A stretch of DNA of 31,725 bases. Source: a virus. Under the pieces are notes generated by a model. The model saw only the letters and a list, made by a program, of their open reading frames with translations, was not told the DNA's origin and searched no databases. The translations under genes were made by a program, and so were the position numbers. Below, one piece after another: positions 1 to 5,270 of the stretch (its first letter is position 1; each line of letters starts with the position of its first letter). The stretch spans positions 1 to 31,725 of IMG/VR virus record IMGVR_UViG_3300021964_000010, one strand, 5' to 3'.

Positions 1-127
1 CAGCCCCCTTCGTCCCTACCGTAGTCGCTTAACTCTCGATTGATGATTCCGTCCGCGTCCCATTCCTTTTGTTCTTCGGCCTCGAACTCACCGCTCTTGA
101 TGTCTTTCCGTAGGTTCTCCATTACCA
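1..127. repeat. 127-bp terminal direct repeat, left copy (circle closure)
   Basis: Bases 1-127 are identical to 31599-31725. A perfect overlap of exactly 127 nt is what de Bruijn assemblers with a largest k-mer of 127 leave when a circular sequence is linearised. I read this as proof of a closed or circularly permuted molecule of 31,598 bp, not as a biological short terminal repeat. The repeat lies inside an open reading frame that continues correctly across the join, which fits that reading. Confidence 0.9.
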
Positions 128-227
128 ATTCGAACTCTTTCAAGATCGCCTGGTGGGCCTTACGGATCGTTTCTTGGTTTAAGTCCCAGAATTCTATAGA
201 TCCGGGATCGTTGATATATTCTCTCAT
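1..227 (-). CDS. Hypothetical protein spanning the circular join, N-terminal part
   Basis: This is the first part of a 204-residue protein whose remainder lies at 31211-31598 (repeated to 31725). The start is the ATG at 225-227, preceded by a clear Shine-Dalgarno AAGGAG six bases upstream. An internal ATG at 120-122, visible in the right-hand copy, has no such signal and would lose 35 residues beginning MREYINDPGSIEFW. The N-terminal region is charged and helix-forming, with repeated E, K and D residues; no family is recognised. Transcription is probably from the sigma70-like promoter at 321-349. The gene lies upstream of a small lipoprotein gene in the same direction. Confidence 0.75.
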   Translation of the reverse strand, partial: MREYINDPGSIEFWDLNQETIRKAHQAILKEFELVMENLRKDIKSGEFEAEEQKEWDADGIINRELSDYGRDEGG

Positions 228-549
228 ATATCTCCTTTTTATAAGGTCTATTAATATACGATCGATACGATAATCGTAATCGAAAGGTAAAAAGTGACCT
301 ATTTCGCTCTTTACTCTACTATTATACTACGGAAAGGCGATTAGGTCTACCGGATATCGCGGTAAAAGAGCCGAAAAAACGGTCTGAATCGTGGAATAAG
401 GCTCTTTCGAACCGAATCGGCGTGGTAAAATGGTTTTGAAATCTTTTTTTCCAAGGCGGGCCGTTCCTAGTGGTATGCTAGGACCTAATCAACCCTAGAT
501 CGTTAAAATTACCACCTCTGTGTGCTATTAAACCGGCCTTAATCCCACC
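228..549. other. Noncoding leader region with promoter and inverted repeats
   Basis: This stretch of 322 bp separates the gene ending at 550 from the join-spanning gene starting at 227. I find no convincing open frame with a ribosome binding site. It holds a sigma70-like promoter (321-349). It also holds an 8-bp inverted repeat, AAAGAGCC at 365-372 with GGCTCTTT at 400-407, and a 6-bp inverted repeat, TCCTAG at 465-470 with CTAGGA at 478-483. Either repeat could belong to a terminator for the upstream operon, but neither has a clean T-run directly after the stem on the minus strand. Confidence 0.6.
321..349 (-). promoter_or_regulatory. Sigma70-like promoter P2 (TAGACC, 17 bp, TATAAT)
   Basis: On the minus strand the -35 element TAGACC (344-349) is 17 bp from a perfect TATAAT -10 (321-326). 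It belongs to a family of four with shared sequence: GGTAGAC before the spacer and a C[CT]GT[AG] block just before the -10. The next gene starts 94 nt downstream, leaving a leader of roughly 85-90 nt. Confidence 0.7.
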
Positions 550-921
550 TTAATCCACCGTCTTTGACTGCTTCTTGACAGGCTCTTTCGGGTCGCCATT
601 ATAGAGTTCCGCTAGTGCTTCGTGATGGACCGGCATATCTTTATTGAACTCCACTTCAGTCACATCTTCTTGTGTGTTGTCGTAATCGTAGTCATACTCG
701 GTGTCCCTATACTCCTGGTGCTTGTAGATCATACCTTCTGGTATCTGTGTGTTGGGATCTAGGAATTTTGCCCGTTTGTATCGGTCCCATTTCAGTTGTG
801 CTTCCCGAAGGCTATCGGCTCGTATGAAGTAATCGCTCTCCCTCACATATACCTTGTGTGTGCCCACTTTGTAGAGTTTCATCATCCCCATAGCGGCCGC
901 TGTCTTCATCCGATGTGTCAT
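550..921 (-). CDS. Hypothetical protein, acidic C-terminal half
   Basis: This 123-residue protein starts at the ATG at 919-921, which overlaps the upstream stop as ATGA and has AAAGGAAG upstream. The frame is open further upstream, but that extension would overlap the preceding gene by about 100 bp without a better signal. The N-terminus is basic and Met-rich (MTHRMKTAAAMGMMK). It is followed by a segment around VYVRESDYFIRADSLREAQ and an acidic tract rich in D and Y near residues 75-90. No family is recognised. It is the last gene of the 1873-550 operon. Confidence 0.7.
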   Translation of the reverse strand: MTHRMKTAAAMGMMKLYKVGTHKVYVRESDYFIRADSLREAQLKWDRYKRAKFLDPNTQIPEGMIYKHQEYRDTEYDYDYDNTQEDVTEVEFNKDMPVHHEALAELYNGDPKEPVKKQSKTVD

Positions 922-933
922 TTCGCTTCCTTT
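914..933 (-). repeat. Repeated translation-initiation block, copy 2
   Basis: The 20-nt minus-strand block AAAGGAAGCGAAATGACACA covers the Shine-Dalgarno, spacer, start codon and first codons of the gene at 550-921. It is identical to 1234-1253, in the same position at the start of the upstream gene. The proteins do not look alike beyond the first two residues. Confidence 0.8.
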
Positions 934-1241
934 TCTTCGGGTGCTCCGAATAGATTTTCTTTTATGGTCTTGGATTCTACTAGGGTTACTCCCCAGCCGT
1001 GTTCGGGATGGAATGTGGGTTCCCAACGGTCTCGGATTAGTGCCACCGACTCTTCACCGGCGTCATATAAGCCCGTAATTAGGCCTTCACAGGTGTTCCG
1101 GAAACACAGTTCCGCCCCGTTTATGCTACCCCATCGGCCTGGCATCGCGTAACTTCGGACCAGCCCATCCTTGTTGTAGAAGTGCTTCACATAGTATTCG
1201 GTGTAGCCCTCGGGTTTAGGTTGATATCTAGTTTGTGTCAT
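918..1241 (-). CDS. Hypothetical protein
   Basis: This 107-residue protein starts at the ATG at 1239-1241, chosen because AAAGGAAG lies at good spacing. A longer frame from 1289 would overlap the upstream gene. It contains several aromatic and Gly residues (around YEYYVKHFYNK-like and RSYAMPGRWGS segments) and a C-terminal charged tail ending EEKEAK. No catalytic motif or membrane segment is seen and no family is recognised. It sits between two other small genes in the promoter P1 operon, 17 nt after the preceding stop and overlapping the following start by 4 nt. Confidence 0.7.
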   Translation of the reverse strand: MTQTRYQPKPEGYTEYYVKHFYNKDGLVRSYAMPGRWGSINGAELCFRNTCEGLITGLYDAGEESVALIRDRWEPTFHPEHGWGVTLVESKTIKENLFGAPEEKEAK

Positions 1242-1253
1242 TTCGCTTCCTTT
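1234..1253 (-). repeat. Repeated translation-initiation block, copy 1
   Basis: This is the same 20-nt block as at 914-933, here at the start of the gene 918-1241. Two consecutive genes therefore share an identical ribosome binding site, spacer, start codon and first codons. Confidence 0.8.
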
Positions 1254-1258
1254 CTGGC

Positions 1259-1873
1259 CTATGCCGCTTTGCGTTGATTGAAATACCACTTGTTGAATTT
1301 TTCACCTGTCCAAGTAAGGATTTCTTCCCTATCTAGATCATATTGCTCGATGAACCTATCCACTGCTAGTTGCGTATCGCATATACACGGATGGGCCTGG
1401 AGCCGATAATGCGAATGGATGTGTGAGTTGTCCGGACGGGTTAGGAACGCACGGACCCAGTGTTTTTTGTATGGTGTGACACCAAGTTGATCTGGTTGTT
1501 TGTATGAGCGAGTGTCATCTAATACCACCATCGTCATTGACTCTGGTTTCGAATATTCTAATACCGTTTTGTAGAAATCTAACCAATTGGCGGCACCGGT
1601 AAGTGTCTTAGCAACGGTCTTTTCAGTGACCTCACCCGATCGATTCCAGAAAGTGATCGCCCTCATACCTTTTCGTGGACCACGACTGATAACCCTATCC
1701 GTCATTACCAAATTAGGCATCTTGTCTGCGAAGGCTTCGAAGATCGCCTGGCTATCCGTTGGATAATTTTTCTTTATGTGTTTTACTAGGCTTCTAGTAT
1801 CCTTCCTAGCGGCCTTTAGCAGTTCTCCCATCTGCTCCGCTGTGAAGTAAGTGTGTATATAGAGTTTTTTCAT
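1259..1873 (-). CDS. Hypothetical protein, first gene of the P1 operon
   Basis: This 204-residue protein starts at an ATG preceded by AAAGGAA. A sigma70-like promoter (1900-1927) ends 26 nt upstream, giving a short leader. The sequence mixes basic helices in the first 40 residues (ARKDTRSLVKHIKKNY) with a central part holding MVVLDD and a His-rich stretch, SHIHSHYRLQAHPCIC. The His and Cys residues there could bind metal, but I cannot assign a family. Its position at the head of an operon with its own strong promoter suggests an early function such as host takeover; that is inference only. Confidence 0.75.
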   Translation of the reverse strand: MKKLYIHTYFTAEQMGELLKAARKDTRSLVKHIKKNYPTDSQAIFEAFADKMPNLVMTDRVISRGPRKGMRAITFWNRSGEVTEKTVAKTLTGAANWLDFYKTVLEYSKPESMTMVVLDDTRSYKQPDQLGVTPYKKHWVRAFLTRPDNSHIHSHYRLQAHPCICDTQLAVDRFIEQYDLDREEILTWTGEKFNKWYFNQRKAA

Positions 1874-1899
1874 CTGTTTTTTCCTTTGTTCATAGTCTT

Positions 1900-1927
1900 A
1901 GTATAACACAGGATCTTGTGCTGTCTA
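1900..1927 (-). promoter_or_regulatory. Sigma70-like promoter P1 (TAGACA, 16 bp, TATACT)
   Basis: Minus-strand -35 TAGACA (1922-1927), 16-bp spacer ending CCTGTGT, and -10 TATACT (1900-1905). It is one of four closely related promoters and drives 1873-550. The shared block GATCCTGT before the -10 also occurs in promoter P3. Confidence 0.75.
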
Positions 1928-1957
1928 CCTGCTAGAAGTCGCTGGAAATGGGGGTTT

Positions 1958-2854
1958 TTAGGCTTTTCTGTGCTGGGGGCTGATGATTTTAGGCACCGTG
2001 TGACGCCATCTCACCTGATGATGTATCCTAGGATAGCGACTCATCATAACCGCCACCCGCACGCTACTGGGCTGGTAGATAACCGAGTATATGCTTTTGA
2101 CATAGGTTCCGGAATCTAGGTAGATCTCGGTCATACCACCGGAATTTTTTTGTGTCTGTCGCTGTTGTAGTGCCAGTCGCATACAGGTAAGGAATAGGTC
2201 GCCCCGGGCACCCCAGAAGGTGTAGGCGTTGACATCCTCGTTGACACGACCTATGAACTGGAACGGCCTGTCAGTAAGGCAAACGAAACTATTCATCGCC
2301 TTCCGCTTGGGCTTCTTCCAGATGTCTCCGTGGACACCACCTATGTAGTCTCCGCCCTGTGCCATACAGAGTGTCTTGAATCGGGTCTGTTCTAGGAATC
2401 GCACCATCGCGGCGAACACCGAGTCTAGGTTCCATATCTCACACACCGACCGGCCCGGTATGCCCTCGATGTATTCGTCCCGGTGATTGACCTTGTATCT
2501 GAATTCGGTGTAGTCGTCATCAAGCACCACGAAACTGCTGTAGCCCAGTCGTTCCGCGATACGCCAGCACATATTACGGGCGTATATCACACCGCCCTGT
2601 ATCTCCGAGTCGTGGAAACGGGCACCCCGCTTGCCTGTAAAGTTGTCGCCGGTGTCGGTTATGTCCTTGGCCTCCTCCATACTGAACACATACACCTCGC
2701 CCGGGAATTTGTCCTCGTATCGATCACGCTGTGGATCGGTGTCGTCTATGATGATGCGTATGTCGCCCGTGTATCCGTCCTTGCGCAGTGTCCGTGTTGT
2801 GAACACAGCGTCGGCACGGCCGTGGCTAAGGATGAACGCACAGAACTTACTCAT
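1958..2854 (-). CDS. TET-associated-type glycosyltransferase (TAGT), predicted DNA base glycosyltransferase
   Basis: This 298-residue protein starts at the ATG at 2852-2854, which overlaps the ParB-like gene by eight bases; the frame extends further upstream inside that gene and I reject that start. Features match my knowledge of the phage TAGT family: SHGRAD near residue 10, IIIDDTD at 34-40, YARN at 91-94, a DDDY metal/nucleotide-sugar motif at 112-115, then GRVNEDVN, a conserved GGMTEIYLDSGTYVKS block, and a C-terminal PKIIS. Family members sit in phage DNA-hypermodification clusters and are thought to add a sugar to a hydroxymethylated cytosine. Here the usual TET/JBP partner is not visible. 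The donor sugar and target base are unknown. The family call is by recognition, not by search. Confidence 0.82.
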   Translation of the reverse strand: MSKFCAFILSHGRADAVFTTRTLRKDGYTGDIRIIIDDTDPQRDRYEDKFPGEVYVFSMEEAKDITDTGDNFTGKRGARFHDSEIQGGVIYARNMCWRIAERLGYSSFVVLDDDYTEFRYKVNHRDEYIEGIPGRSVCEIWNLDSVFAAMVRFLEQTRFKTLCMAQGGDYIGGVHGDIWKKPKRKAMNSFVCLTDRPFQFIGRVNEDVNAYTFWGARGDLFLTCMRLALQQRQTQKNSGGMTEIYLDSGTYVKSIYSVIYQPSSVRVAVMMSRYPRIHHQVRWRHTVPKIISPQHRKA

Positions 2855-3602
2855 CCGGATGGTCTTTCTGGAATATCTCCCGTAGCGTGTCCGTGAGTTG
2901 GACATAGCCGTTTTCTATCGCGGTATCGAAGTCGGGGATCACTAAGGCACTGGCCTCCATCAGTCGCTGTGTCTCTGCGTCCGCGTGGCAGTAGTATTCC
3001 GCTATCTGTTCGTAGTCGAACCTGCGATGACGCTGTGCGGCCTGTCTTAGGAACTGCTTGACATCCTCGGCACAGGCACTGGCTTCTATCGCTGTCAGTA
3101 AACGGTCGTGCTGTTGGTTGTCCACCAGTTGTGTGATCGCGGGCCTATTGCCCTTGGGGGTGTAGATGGGTGTGTCCACTTTCGTGGTGTAGTCACGACC
3201 GGTGTTGTCCAGTTCACGCAACTGATCTATCTCTTTTGCGTCGAATCCGGTAAGGTCCGTGTTGCCGGTCTTGGCCAGCACATCATCCAACTCCTGGATC
3301 AACATCTCGTTGTCCCAGTCCGCCAGTTCATTCAATCTGTTGTCCGCTATCCGGTATTTCGCCACTAGTGCGGGATCCACTCCGGTCATCTTGGTGACTG
3401 GCACCCGTTCCATACCCAACCGCTTGGCGGCTTTGAATCTAGTGTGTCCCACCACTATGACATCATCGTCATCCACCACTATGGGTTGCCTGAAGCCGAA
3501 CTTCTGTATGCTCTCGGCCACCTGTGCCACGGCCCCGTCGTTCTTCCTCGGGTTCCGGGCGTAGGGTTTTATCTCTGTGATTGGTCTCTGCGTTACTTCC
3601 AT
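2847..3602 (-). CDS. ParB-like nuclease-domain protein linked to the glycosyltransferase
   Basis: This 251-residue protein has an N-terminal ParB/sulfiredoxin-type domain: PYARNPRKN near residue 14, FGFRQPIVV at 35-43 and VVGHTRFKAAKRLG at 50-63, the last being the GHxR phosphate-binding motif. The C-terminal 90 residues are His- and acid-rich (around FLRQAAQRHRRFDYEQIAEYY and ASALVIPDFDTAIENGYV). I associate such tails with ParB proteins that accompany phage DNA-modification genes. It overlaps the TAGT start by eight bases, so translation is probably coupled. Possible roles are DNA or nucleotide handling during base modification, or a nuclease or CTPase-type switch. A T4-late-like TATAAATA lies 18 nt upstream. 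Confidence 0.85.
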   Translation of the reverse strand: MEVTQRPITEIKPYARNPRKNDGAVAQVAESIQKFGFRQPIVVDDDDVIVVGHTRFKAAKRLGMERVPVTKMTGVDPALVAKYRIADNRLNELADWDNEMLIQELDDVLAKTGNTDLTGFDAKEIDQLRELDNTGRDYTTKVDTPIYTPKGNRPAITQLVDNQQHDRLLTAIEASACAEDVKQFLRQAAQRHRRFDYEQIAEYYCHADAETQRLMEASALVIPDFDTAIENGYVQLTDTLREIFQKDHPDE

Positions 3603-3613
3603 ATGTGTATCTC

Positions 3614-3895
3614 CTAGTCGTATTTATAACCCCGTAGCGCATACCACACGATTTCGCGGCTCAACCACCGCGGACATCTGGGATCGGCCACTAGTAGTAG
3701 TAGGAAGTCCTGGGAGTAAGGCCACTGATCGGCGTCGATGTAGTCCCAGTCCGCATCGCGTCGTCGTTCACGCGGCCTATTCTCGGCCACACCGTTGATG
3801 TTTCTTCTACGCAGTTCGGCCCGGCAGTAATCCTGTATCTCGTGTAGTTCCCGGAAAAGGTTGATGTTGGTGAAGATGTGATCTATTATAGGCAT
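3614..3895 (-). CDS. Hypothetical protein upstream of ParB-like gene
   Basis: This 93-residue protein is rich in Arg and aromatic residues (RRRNINGVAENRPRERRRD, then W and Y clusters and a short hydrophobic FLLLLVAD). No family is recognised. No Shine-Dalgarno precedes the ATG; TATAAC ends two bases upstream, so if expressed it may be leaderless or from a poor site. It is the first gene of the operon with ParB and TAGT, and its last codons contain the TATAAATA octamer at 3621-3628. Confidence 0.6.
   Translation of the reverse strand: MPIIDHIFTNINLFRELHEIQDYCRAELRRRNINGVAENRPRERRRDADWDYIDADQWPYSQDFLLLLVADPRCPRWLSREIVWYALRGYKYD
3621..3628 (-). promoter_or_regulatory. T4-late-like octamer TATAAATA upstream of ParB-like gene
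   Basis: Minus-strand TATAAATA, 18 nt before the ParB-like ATG. It is identical to the T4 late promoter -10 and to the copies at 16016-16023 and 30819-30826. It overlaps the final codons of the upstream gene (YKYD), so coding constraint could also explain it. Confidence 0.45.
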
Positions 3896-3985
3896 TTGTT
3901 ATATCGGGATCGTGGCTGACTCAAGGGATATGCCTAGCCAATGTCAGAAAAAACTGAGCACTTAAGTCAACACCACGGTCCCAGT

Positions 3986-4069
3986 GGAGTGAGTTGTATG
4001 GCTCATAGGACCCAGGATGGATCCGATTTAGTCGAATAGTTTCGCAAGAAGTATCGACCAACTCACTCC
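3986..4069. repeat. Inverted repeat with 11-bp arms
   Basis: GGAGTGAGTTG at 3986-3996 is the exact reverse complement of 4059-4069, with 62 nt between. The core AACTCACTC recurs as a direct copy at 4131-4139. This could be a protein-binding array (origin iterons) or the closing stem of a folded RNA. Confidence 0.7.
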
Positions 4070-4109
4070 GTCAGTATTTACATACGATCATCTAGAACCG
4101 GGGTAGAAA

Positions 4110-4127
4110 AGGTCTTTGACAAGACCT
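4110..4127. repeat. Perfect 7-bp hairpin
   Basis: AGGTCTT at 4110-4116 pairs with AAGACCT at 4121-4127 around a four-base loop. No T-run follows on either strand, so it is not a typical terminator. Confidence 0.65.
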
Positions 4128-4198
4128 AGGAACTCACTCGCGTTCGTTCCTGTGTTTCCTGATAGTAAGGTAGGACTCTTTATGTAGATTGAGCCCAT

Positions 4199-4222
4199 AG
4201 TTCGGCTATTGCTAGCCGAACT
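4199..4222 (-). repeat. Perfect 10-bp hairpin with GCAA tetraloop (minus strand)
   Basis: AGTTCGGCTA at 4199-4208 pairs fully with 4213-4222. Read on the minus strand, the four-base loop is GCAA, a GNRA tetraloop, which favours an RNA transcribed leftwards towards the ParB operon. A second hairpin (4223-4241) abuts it, and a weaker stem lies at 4173-4196. The outer two share a TTTATGT loop sequence. Confidence 0.65.
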
Positions 4223-4310
4223 GAAACTTTATGTGAGTTTCACCCATCTGTAAGTCGCTGTCTGGCCAGGCGGTAGGGCTATACCTGTTTGCTCGTTCTA
4301 TCCTACGCGA

Positions 4311-4346
4311 TCTATCCTAATCCTCTTACAGTAATCTTAGGATAGA
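4311..4346. repeat. Inverted repeat with 10-bp arms and 16-nt loop
   Basis: TCTATCCTAA at 4311-4320 is the exact reverse complement of 4337-4346. The sequence CTATCCTA also occurs directly upstream near 4298-4305. It is possibly an operator or stem in the same structured region. Confidence 0.6.
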
Positions 4347-4482
4347 CTAGTGTTGTATCTTTTTCACAGAGCACTATCTTTTAGTTTTCTTTAAAGTCTC
4401 CTAACGGGATTCACCTGTCGCCTGTTAAGCCGCATTTCCCTGGACTATTGTGAGCCTAAGTTTTGAAGTTTTTATATGAGCC

Positions 4483-4488
4483 TATAAT
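4483..4488 (+). promoter_or_regulatory. Perfect TATAAT -10-like element ahead of the plus-strand gene
   Basis: TATAAT on the plus strand, 120 nt before the plus-strand ATG. The candidate -35 (GTTTTG, 17 bp upstream) is poor. A leader from here would be about 113 nt long. It is weaker evidence than the four TAGAC-type promoters. Confidence 0.35.
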
Positions 4489-4595
4489 ACTATATATCCT
4501 GAAAGGCAAATAGTCTATAGAAAATGTAAATATTTGCGGTGTTTTGCTTTCCTATTGGTCTTACTCCAGTAATCTCCAGCAAAGCACCACCCTAC

Positions 4596-4603
4596 CGTAA
4601 ATA
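4596..4603 (+). promoter_or_regulatory. Late-like octamer CGTAAATA directly ahead of the plus-strand gene
   Basis: CGTAAATA on the plus strand ends five bases before the ATG at 4609. If it works as a -10, transcription would begin at or next to the start codon, giving a leaderless message. A second copy, TGTAAATA, lies at 4525-4532. The gene has no Shine-Dalgarno at normal spacing, which fits. Confidence 0.45.
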
Positions 4604-4608
4604 TTAGG

Positions 4609-5148
4609 ATGTTGATATGGTTTAATAGTCCTAGCATACAGAAGATACTAGATAGCACACCCGCACACACGCTAGAAATAGGTTGTAATCATCTATATAG
4701 ATTGCGTAGGTTAAGCCATTGTGTAGCATACGATCCTAGGACCCGCGACCAAATTATCCAAGATCTCCAAGAACACCAAAACGGTCATTTACCCCAATTC
4801 TTTTGTAGGAATGGCTCCGGCAAAGATTTTTTTAAAGATGTCATAACACCTAACAGGCTCGCACCCGAAGACAGCGGAACACTGGCGATAGCACTTGCGA
4901 TTTTCTATTTAAAACAGAAGGATATAGGTATAGTAGGCTGTGATTGGCACACCGATGAAACTCGGAGCCTGTTCGATGCTAGATACACGCATAAAAAGAT
5001 CTATCCTAAAGTGACTAACAGCAAACTACAACTGCTTAGGACATATCAGCGCGAACTAGGTGTTAGGTTTTGTTTCTATGGTGAGCGACCGATCTCGAAG
5101 GAATTCGCACACGCAAAGGTCGAAGATCTATCATACAGTAGTTCTTAA
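4609..5148 (+). CDS. DUF115/sialyltransferase-fold-like protein, the only plus-strand gene
   Basis: This 179-residue protein is the only recognisable gene on the plus strand. Residues around GTLAIALAIFYLKQKDIGIVGCDWH resemble the signature of DUF115 and sialyltransferase-like proteins (a Ser/Thr-Gly, a hydrophobic helix, then a strand ending G-x-D). The following DARYTHKK and late GERPISKEFAHAK look like conserved blocks I associate with marine phage homologues. Such proteins may transfer or modify sugars on surface polymers. No signal peptide or membrane segment is seen. It converges on the end of the tail tip gene and is probably leaderless. The family call is from pattern only; an unrelated nucleotide-sugar fold is possible. 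Confidence 0.6.
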   Translation: MLIWFNSPSIQKILDSTPAHTLEIGCNHLYRLRRLSHCVAYDPRTRDQIIQDLQEHQNGHLPQFFCRNGSGKDFFKDVITPNRLAPEDSGTLAIALAIFYLKQKDIGIVGCDWHTDETRSLFDARYTHKKIYPKVTNSKLQLLRTYQRELGVRFCFYGERPISKEFAHAKVEDLSYSSS

Positions 5149-5270
5149 GCACACCGCGGTTTAATACGAATTCACATAGATGTCGATCGTGACAGGGTGA
5201 TTTCAATTTCACACAATGGTATGAACCATATTTCACAAGTTTTATATCGAAAAGCGATTGTTTCATTCGC

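Larger units (their letters stand above)
3896..4608. other. Structured noncoding region, candidate origin or structured RNA
   Basis: This is 713 bp between the divergent genes starting at 3895 (minus) and 4609 (plus), with no convincing gene. It holds five perfect inverted repeats: 11-bp arms at 3986-3996/4059-4069; 7-bp at 4110-4116/4121-4127; 10-bp at 4199-4208/4213-4222; 6-bp at 4223-4228/4236-4241; and 10-bp at 4311-4320/4337-4346. The 9-mer AACTCACTC occurs directly at 4060-4068 and 4131-4139 and inverted at 3987-3995, like iterons. Promoter-like elements lie at 4483-4488, 4525-4532 and 4596-4603 on the plus strand and 4075-4082 on the minus. In a genome without recognisable replication genes, this is the likeliest place for an origin. 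Confidence 0.6.

Noticed and set aside
1-127. Interpretation of the end repeat as a short biological direct terminal repeat.
   Set aside because: The length equals a standard assembler k-mer and the repeat sits inside a gene that reads through the join; closure is the simpler explanation.
40-273. Plus-strand open frame near the window start.
   Set aside because: Lies opposite the join-spanning minus gene, which has a good start signal and continues across the closed circle.
3896-4608. tRNA genes or a hammerhead ribozyme in the structured region.
   Set aside because: No stretch fits the T-loop and acceptor pairing of a tRNA, and no CTGATGA...GAAA ribozyme core is present on either strand.
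5149-5270. Terminator between the convergent plus-strand gene and the tail tip gene.
   Set aside because: Only a 5-bp hairpin (ATGGT/ACCAT) without a T-run is visible, too weak to call.
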